This document shows, piece after piece, positions 60,222 to 64,000 of a DNA stretch of 64,000 nucleotides. This DNA comes from Acetobacterium bakii. GTDB taxonomy: Bacteria > Bacillota > Clostridia > Eubacteriales > Eubacteriaceae. Location: NCBI RefSeq assembly GCF_001263355.1, contig NZ_LGYO01000016.1, positions 1 through 64,000 on the forward strand. The letters run 5' to 3'. Under the pieces are notes generated by a model. That model had not been told where the DNA came from. It did not search any database and saw only the letters and a list, made by a program, of their open reading frames with translations. The translations under genes and the position numbers were made by a program. The number at the start of each line of letters is the position of its first letter. Within the stretch, counting starts at the first letter, position 1.

Positions 60222-61187
60222 TTAGAGCTTTTCGACGCCATGCCAGGCTTCAATCATTGGACCTAACCGCGAATCGCCAACAAAAAGCGAATTTCCATTT
60301 TCATTCAACAGTGTCGGAAATAATATAAAATTGCCGTTTTTTCCATACTGTTTGGCACAGCGGATCGACTCCGCAACCACCTCTTCTGTTGATGCGCCAA
60401 TATAGCTGGCTGGTCCCGAAGAATCCCATCCTCCTTCGACAAGTAGTTGTCCATGATACTTGTCCATAATTCCTTCCAGGTCGTTGCTGATCTGTGCCGA
60501 ACTCCAGATTTTGGCCCCCATTTCCACGTAATCTTCAATAATCTTTTCGCATTTTCCGCAGGTATGCTGGCAAAAAATCACGCCTCTGGAAGTTACTGCT
60601 TCAACAATTCGTTGATGAGCCGGTTTGATGACAGAACGATAAACGGCTGGTGACATGAACAGCCCATTGGCAGTTGCTAAATCATCTAGATAGGTAATCA
60701 CATCCGGCTGATAAGCATCGATGAAACGATTAAGACAGGCAATCTTATAGTTAGCAAACGCTTCAAAGAATTCCCGGCAGGAGTCGGGATCTTCAACCAG
60801 TGAACAAAGGGTATTTTCAAAGCCCATAAACGCAGCCAGTCGTTCAAATAATCCGGTGGGGCTGTACACATTGACAATGATTTCATCCCGATTCACATCC
60901 GCCAATTCAATTTTTGCCGCTTCTTCAATCCCCAGCGAATCCACATCCGGAAATTTTACATAATCTTTCCAGTCAGCAATATCTTCAAATAAAAACTTAT
61001 TTGGCTCTGGCATCTCCCCTTCTTTTGTTACTATCCAATTGACACCAAACACATCCAATCCGCCGATCAATGGTTGATCAGCCCGGTCAGCTCCGAAAAC
61101 ACATATTTTATATAACTCCATGATATTGGGAATAAACTCCGGCTTTTTGCCTTCCAGCATCGCAAAAAAATTCTCTCTCTGATTCAT
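60222..61187 (-). CDS. UroD-family corrinoid methyltransferase (MtvB-like)
   Basis: A 321-residue protein of the uroporphyrinogen decarboxylase-like methyltransferases. The zinc site is probably in IFCQHTCGKCEKII (HxCG) with another ligand later. NREEFFAMLEG-type N-terminus (here NQRENFFAMLEGKKPEFIP) is shared with O-demethylases that act on methoxylated compounds. It lies 42 bases downstream of a corrinoid carrier gene, its likely partner. The substrate is unknown. GGGGAGG precedes the ATG. Confidence 0.9.
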   Translation of the reverse strand: MNQRENFFAMLEGKKPEFIPNIMELYKICVFGADRADQPLIGGLDVFGVNWIVTKEGEMPEPNKFLFEDIADWKDYVKFPDVDSLGIEEAAKIELADVNRDEIIVNVYSPTGLFERLAAFMGFENTLCSLVEDPDSCREFFEAFANYKIACLNRFIDAYQPDVITYLDDLATANGLFMSPAVYRSVIKPAHQRIVEAVTSRGVIFCQHTCGKCEKIIEDYVEMGAKIWSSAQISNDLEGIMDKYHGQLLVEGGWDSSGPASYIGASTEEVVAESIRCAKQYGKNGNFILFPTLLNENGNSLFVGDSRLGPMIEAWHGVEKL

Positions 61188-61229
61188 TTATGTATCCTCC
61201 CCTTATTTTAAATTAATAATTGATACTGT

Positions 61230-61859
61230 TTACTTAACCAGTTCTTTGGCCTTGACCGCCGCCGACCCGGCATCGGCTGCATATCCGTCAGCACCGATTT
61301 CGGCCGCAAATTCCGGAGTTACCGGAGCTCCGCCAACAATCACCTTACATCCGCTCAGTCCGCTAGCTTTAATAGTCTCGACCGCTTCTTTTAGCGCCGG
61401 CATGGTGGTAGTCAGCAGTCCTGAACAGGCGATTAAGGTTACATTGTCATTTTCTTTCGCCGCTTTCACGAAATTTTCAGCCGGTACATCCACGCCCAGA
61501 TCCACCATTGTAAAGCCGGCACTTTCAATCATCATCGAGACCAGATTCTTACCGATATCATGGAGATCCCCGGCGACGGTGCCAATCACGCAGGTTCCCA
61601 GTGAAGCAGTGTTATCGCCGGCCATCAAAGGTCGTAACACATCTACCCCTTTGGACATGGCCTTGGCAGCAATCAGCATTTCCGGAACAAAGATTTCTCC
61701 GGAAGAGAATTTCTCACCTACGACACTCATGGAATCCACCATCGCCTGAAGAATCTCAGCTGGTTGACTGCCGGCATCCAAGGCTTCCTGAACAGCTGCC
61801 CCAACTTTCTTTGACTTCCCTGCTTCCACCAATTCTTTAACTTCATTCATTTTTGACAT
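61230..61859 (-). CDS. Corrinoid (B12) methyl-carrier protein
   Basis: A 209-residue carrier: helical cap (MSKMNEVKELVEAGKSKK onward), VAGDLHDIGKNLVSMMI (DxHxxG), CSGLLTTTMPAL and VIVGGAPVTPEFA. It closely resembles the partial protein at 1-366. It sits between the pterin-type and the UroD-type methyltransferase genes, so the full three-component set is encoded together. AGGAGG precedes the ATG. Confidence 0.96.
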   Translation of the reverse strand: MSKMNEVKELVEAGKSKKVGAAVQEALDAGSQPAEILQAMVDSMSVVGEKFSSGEIFVPEMLIAAKAMSKGVDVLRPLMAGDNTASLGTCVIGTVAGDLHDIGKNLVSMMIESAGFTMVDLGVDVPAENFVKAAKENDNVTLIACSGLLTTTMPALKEAVETIKASGLSGCKVIVGGAPVTPEFAAEIGADGYAADAGSAAVKAKELVK

Positions 61860-62043
61860 GCTTTCTTCCTCCTATTATAGTCGATATTTTAAAAAACTCT
61901 ATTATAAAACTAACTCAGTACCGACAATTGTTACATCCGTGTATTCATATTGGGACATCTCGAAGAGTGTTCGATCTTGCAGCATACACTAGCTAAAAAA
62001 TTGATCGAAAAGATGTTCGTTGAACAACCTCTGGTCTGCGATA

Positions 62044-62850
62044 TTATTTTTTTACCGCGCCGTGAATCCCCTGACGATAAGCTCTAATATATTCCACGCA
62101 GTATTCATCTTCCCCCATCAGCGCGACCATGGCATAAATAACTCCCATTAAGTCCCGATCAGTCGGATCGAGAATCCCGCTGTCCAACCCGGCCATCATC
62201 GCCATGACGGTGAAGCCCATGTTGACTGTTTTTCTGGCTGGTAGATTAAAGGAGATATTGCTGATCGCTCCGGTGACGTGAATGGCCGGGTACTGGGCTT
62301 TAATTTCCCGAATCACCTCAATTACCATTGCGACTCCATCTTCCGACGTACAGAGCATTTCCACCAGCGGGTCAATATGCAACCGAGATGGAGCTATGCC
62401 GTATGCTTTGGCTTTGGCCATAATGTCGGTAAAAACATCTAACCGGTCTTTGGCCGTTTTGGGGATCCCCTTGTCACTGTTTAAGAGAGCAACGCATTCC
62501 CAATCCGTGTCCGCGATTGCAGCAAAGCCCACATCGATCTTCTCCCCTTCCATTGAAACCGAATTAAATAGTCCCGGTTTGTTGCAGTATTTCATGGCCT
62601 CAATACAAGTATGCACATTGGGACTGTCCACCGCAATGGGGGTCTCTGTTGCTGCCTGAACAATGTCAATGAGCCATTTCATGGTTTCCAGCTCCACATC
62701 GTTCTCCACCGAAGCACAGACATCGATATAGTCAACCCCTGCTGCCGTTTGCATTCTGGCAAGATTTTTTATATACTCGACATCCCGCTTTGCAATGGCT
62801 TTGGCGGTGGAGGGAATCGCACCATTTATTTTTTCTCCAATTATGATCAT
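62044..62850 (-). CDS. Methyltetrahydrofolate:corrinoid methyltransferase (pterin-binding)
   Basis: A 268-residue pterin-binding barrel: MIIIGEKINGAIPSTAKAIA, GVDYIDVCASVE, PIAVDSPNVHTC, FNSVSMEGEKID and TGAISNISFNLPARK. It would pass the methyl group from the carrier encoded downstream to tetrahydrofolate. It is a paralogue of the gene at 14042. CAGGAG precedes the ATG. It is the first gene of the operon if the CobW remnant upstream is ignored. Confidence 0.94.
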   Translation of the reverse strand: MIIIGEKINGAIPSTAKAIAKRDVEYIKNLARMQTAAGVDYIDVCASVENDVELETMKWLIDIVQAATETPIAVDSPNVHTCIEAMKYCNKPGLFNSVSMEGEKIDVGFAAIADTDWECVALLNSDKGIPKTAKDRLDVFTDIMAKAKAYGIAPSRLHIDPLVEMLCTSEDGVAMVIEVIREIKAQYPAIHVTGAISNISFNLPARKTVNMGFTVMAMMAGLDSGILDPTDRDLMGVIYAMVALMGEDEYCVEYIRAYRQGIHGAVKK

Positions 62851-62896
62851 GTTTCTGTTTCTCCTGTCTTGTTTTCATTTATCCATTCACATGGTT

Positions 62897-63222
62897 TCAA
62901 GTATGGTTTCCAGTGTCTGGAGGATTTTGCACTGCCATGATGACCAGCCTGGCTGGTTTTGTCGTATCCTGAATTTCTTTAATCCCTGAAATCAAATCAC
63001 TGTTCAGGGTACAACAGACGCAACCGGAAAAATATCCCGGATTTCATAACCATTTCCCCGCAGCATCTTGTCATCAATCTCAACCTGTCCAATTTCATTT
63101 TCAATAATGGCCACCCGGGTCTGGTTATGATTCGAAGACTGCTCAACCAGAAACCGTGCCAACTGCAATAAGACGGTTGTTTTTCCGGATCCCAGAAAGC
63201 CACCCAGAATTAATATTTTCAC
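62897..63222 (-). pseudogene. Frameshifted, truncated CobW-type GTPase
   Basis: The frame starts with GTG and reads ILGGFLGSGKTTVLLQLA (Walker A) and IENEIGQVEIDDKMLRGNG, then shifts to PVASVVP and a stop. In the next frame the sequence continues SGCVCCTLNSDLISGIKEIQ, restoring the CxCC metal motif. The break is a run of five A on the plus strand (63028-63032); six would restore the frame. The restored frame still ends after about 45 residues at 62897, so the gene is also cut short. It parallels the intact CobW gene at 17601. Confidence 0.8.
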
Positions 63223-63753
63223 AGCTTTTGCCTCCTGTTCTTCCTGTCATTTTTCTTCGCCTGGATGATTAATTTATTGCCTCCTTTTGTAATATCCATA
63301 TTATATACGAATGTAATCGTTGGTCATATGGACGAAATCACATCAATCTATGATCATTCCAGCTTCTTTTCCGAGGTTCTCCGCCCTCATTTCGCCAACC
63401 AGTAAAATACCGATATTTAATTTGTGAAAATAGGATTATACCAACATCGCGAACGGCTTAGGCGACTAATATAATAATTGCCATCAACCTCACTGACGGC
63501 AGGTGAACGATAAAGCTGCCGTCAATTTTTTTAATTTAGAGCTATTGATTAACTTCTTTTGGGAATGTCATCCAAATTGAAGTTTTCATTTGTCGCTTGC
63601 AACTATACTGGCTTCGATATTAAAGCAATCAATATATTTGGTAGAGCATTACATTTCACTTCTAGACTCTCTTTTACGCTCATTCTTTTTCGATATGTCC
63701 AACATCATTTTAATTGCGATTTTTATCATGCAACTAAAAAAAGAAAGCACTGT
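63223..63753. other. Spacer between the CobW remnant and the ketopantoate-reductase-like gene
   Basis: About 530 bases. A minus-strand fragment around 63420-63350 reads LNIGILLVGEMRAENLGKEA and stops, which may be a coding remnant that I cannot identify. A plus-strand terminator-like hairpin lies at 63494. Confidence 0.35.
63494..63532 (+). terminator. Terminator-like hairpin without a visible gene
   Basis: TGACGGCAG pairs perfectly with CTGCCGTCA around a 13-base loop, followed by A and T7 on the plus strand. No plus-strand gene lies upstream. Confidence 0.7.
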
Positions 63754-64000
63754 TTAAAAGGTGCTTTCCAACGTTTTGATTTTATCATAAAGAAATTCAT
63801 TCACCGGGGTCTCAAGTCCATGTTTTTCGCCCAACCGATTGACCGTGCCGGAAAATAGCTCCACCTCAGTGGGTCGACGGGCTTCCACATCCTGACGCAT
63901 GGAAGGTTTGCCTTCGGGACTCAAGCCGTCTACCACCCTTAGCCAGTAGGTGATATCAGCCTGGGTCAGCTCCACTCCTTCTTTTCGGGCCACCGGAATC
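63754..64000 (-). CDS. Ketopantoate reductase-like protein, C-terminal part, runs off the right edge
   Basis: The last 80 or so residues of a protein; the frame stays open to position 64000. LSPEGKPSMRQDVEARRPTE and NRLGEKHGLETPVNEFLYD are the C-terminal substrate-binding helices of the ketopantoate reductase (ApbA/PanE) family. In panthothenate synthesis this NADPH enzyme reduces 2-dehydropantoate. Homologues with other substrates exist, and the N-terminal domain is not in view. Confidence 0.82.
   Translation of the reverse strand, partial: IPVARKEGVELTQADITYWLRVVDGLSPEGKPSMRQDVEARRPTEVELFSGTVNRLGEKHGLETPVNEFLYDKIKTLESTF

Overview
The window looks like chromosome of an anaerobic, acetogenic Firmicute close to Acetobacterium/Eubacterium. 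The evidence is several corrinoid-dependent methyltransferase sets (corrinoid carriers, UroD-type methyltransferases, methyl-tetrahydrofolate:corrinoid methyltransferases), two oxygen-sensitive glycyl radical enzymes with their activases, a formate/nitrite channel, strong AGGAGG ribosome sites and the general protein signatures. No rRNA, tRNA, CRISPR array or intact insertion sequence was seen.

Layout. 1-7.7 kb: the start of a corrinoid protein gene (runs off the left edge), a TetR regulator, a FocA-type channel, a NifX-like protein, a frameshifted diguanylate cyclase, a decayed CoA-disulfide-reductase/rhodanese gene, and an Rrf2 regulator that shares an operator-like sequence with the next gene, a methyltransferase. 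8.5-11.9 kb: a B12-independent glycerol/1,2-propanediol dehydratase and its activase (dhaB1, dhaB2). 11.9-18.2 kb: a GntR-controlled methyltransferase island with two corrinoid proteins, a UroD-type and a pterin-type methyltransferase, a DUF2284 protein and a split CobW-type GTPase. 18.4-19.8 kb: a DUF3089 hydrolase and a small unknown gene.

19.9-30.4 kb is the centrepiece: a glycyl-radical-enzyme bacterial microcompartment operon on the minus strand. Reading downstream it encodes an extended BMC-H shell protein, a butyrate-kinase-like enzyme, a radical SAM activase, PduL, S-adenosylmethionine synthetase, the glycyl radical enzyme, BMC-H, a PduB-like tandem shell protein and a CoA-acylating aldehyde dehydrogenase. 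Together these could turn a diol into an aldehyde, then acyl-CoA, acyl-phosphate and acid plus ATP, all encapsulated. Divergent from it are a PocR-domain sensor and an AraC-type response regulator in which the phosphotransfer residues appear to be lost on both sides (His to Thr, Asp to Glu), suggesting phosphorylation-independent signalling.

33-44 kb: a CGGC protein whose promoter duplicates that of the NifX-like gene, two secreted or anchored hydrolases, YggT, a LeuC/LeuD-type dehydratase, a Crp-like regulator divergent from a split permease with a C-terminal ferredoxin domain, a decayed gene and a membrane GDPD protein. 44-57.6 kb: a UvrD helicase and an MrfA-like helicase, a toxin-antitoxin pair with a perfect operator, a MocR regulator, AzlCD with a PhzF remnant at its start, YgbA, an exonuclease, a DUF1848 protein, and a MATE pump with its MarR regulator. 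57.8-64 kb: a second methyltransferase island (corrinoid proteins, PocR-AraC regulator, UroD-type and pterin-type methyltransferases, a frameshifted CobW remnant) and the end of a ketopantoate-reductase-like gene.

A dispersed element with core GGGGACGTTTCGTTTGTC occurs at several intergenic sites and looks like a REP-type repeat family. Functional assignments rest on motif recognition from memory, not on database searches.
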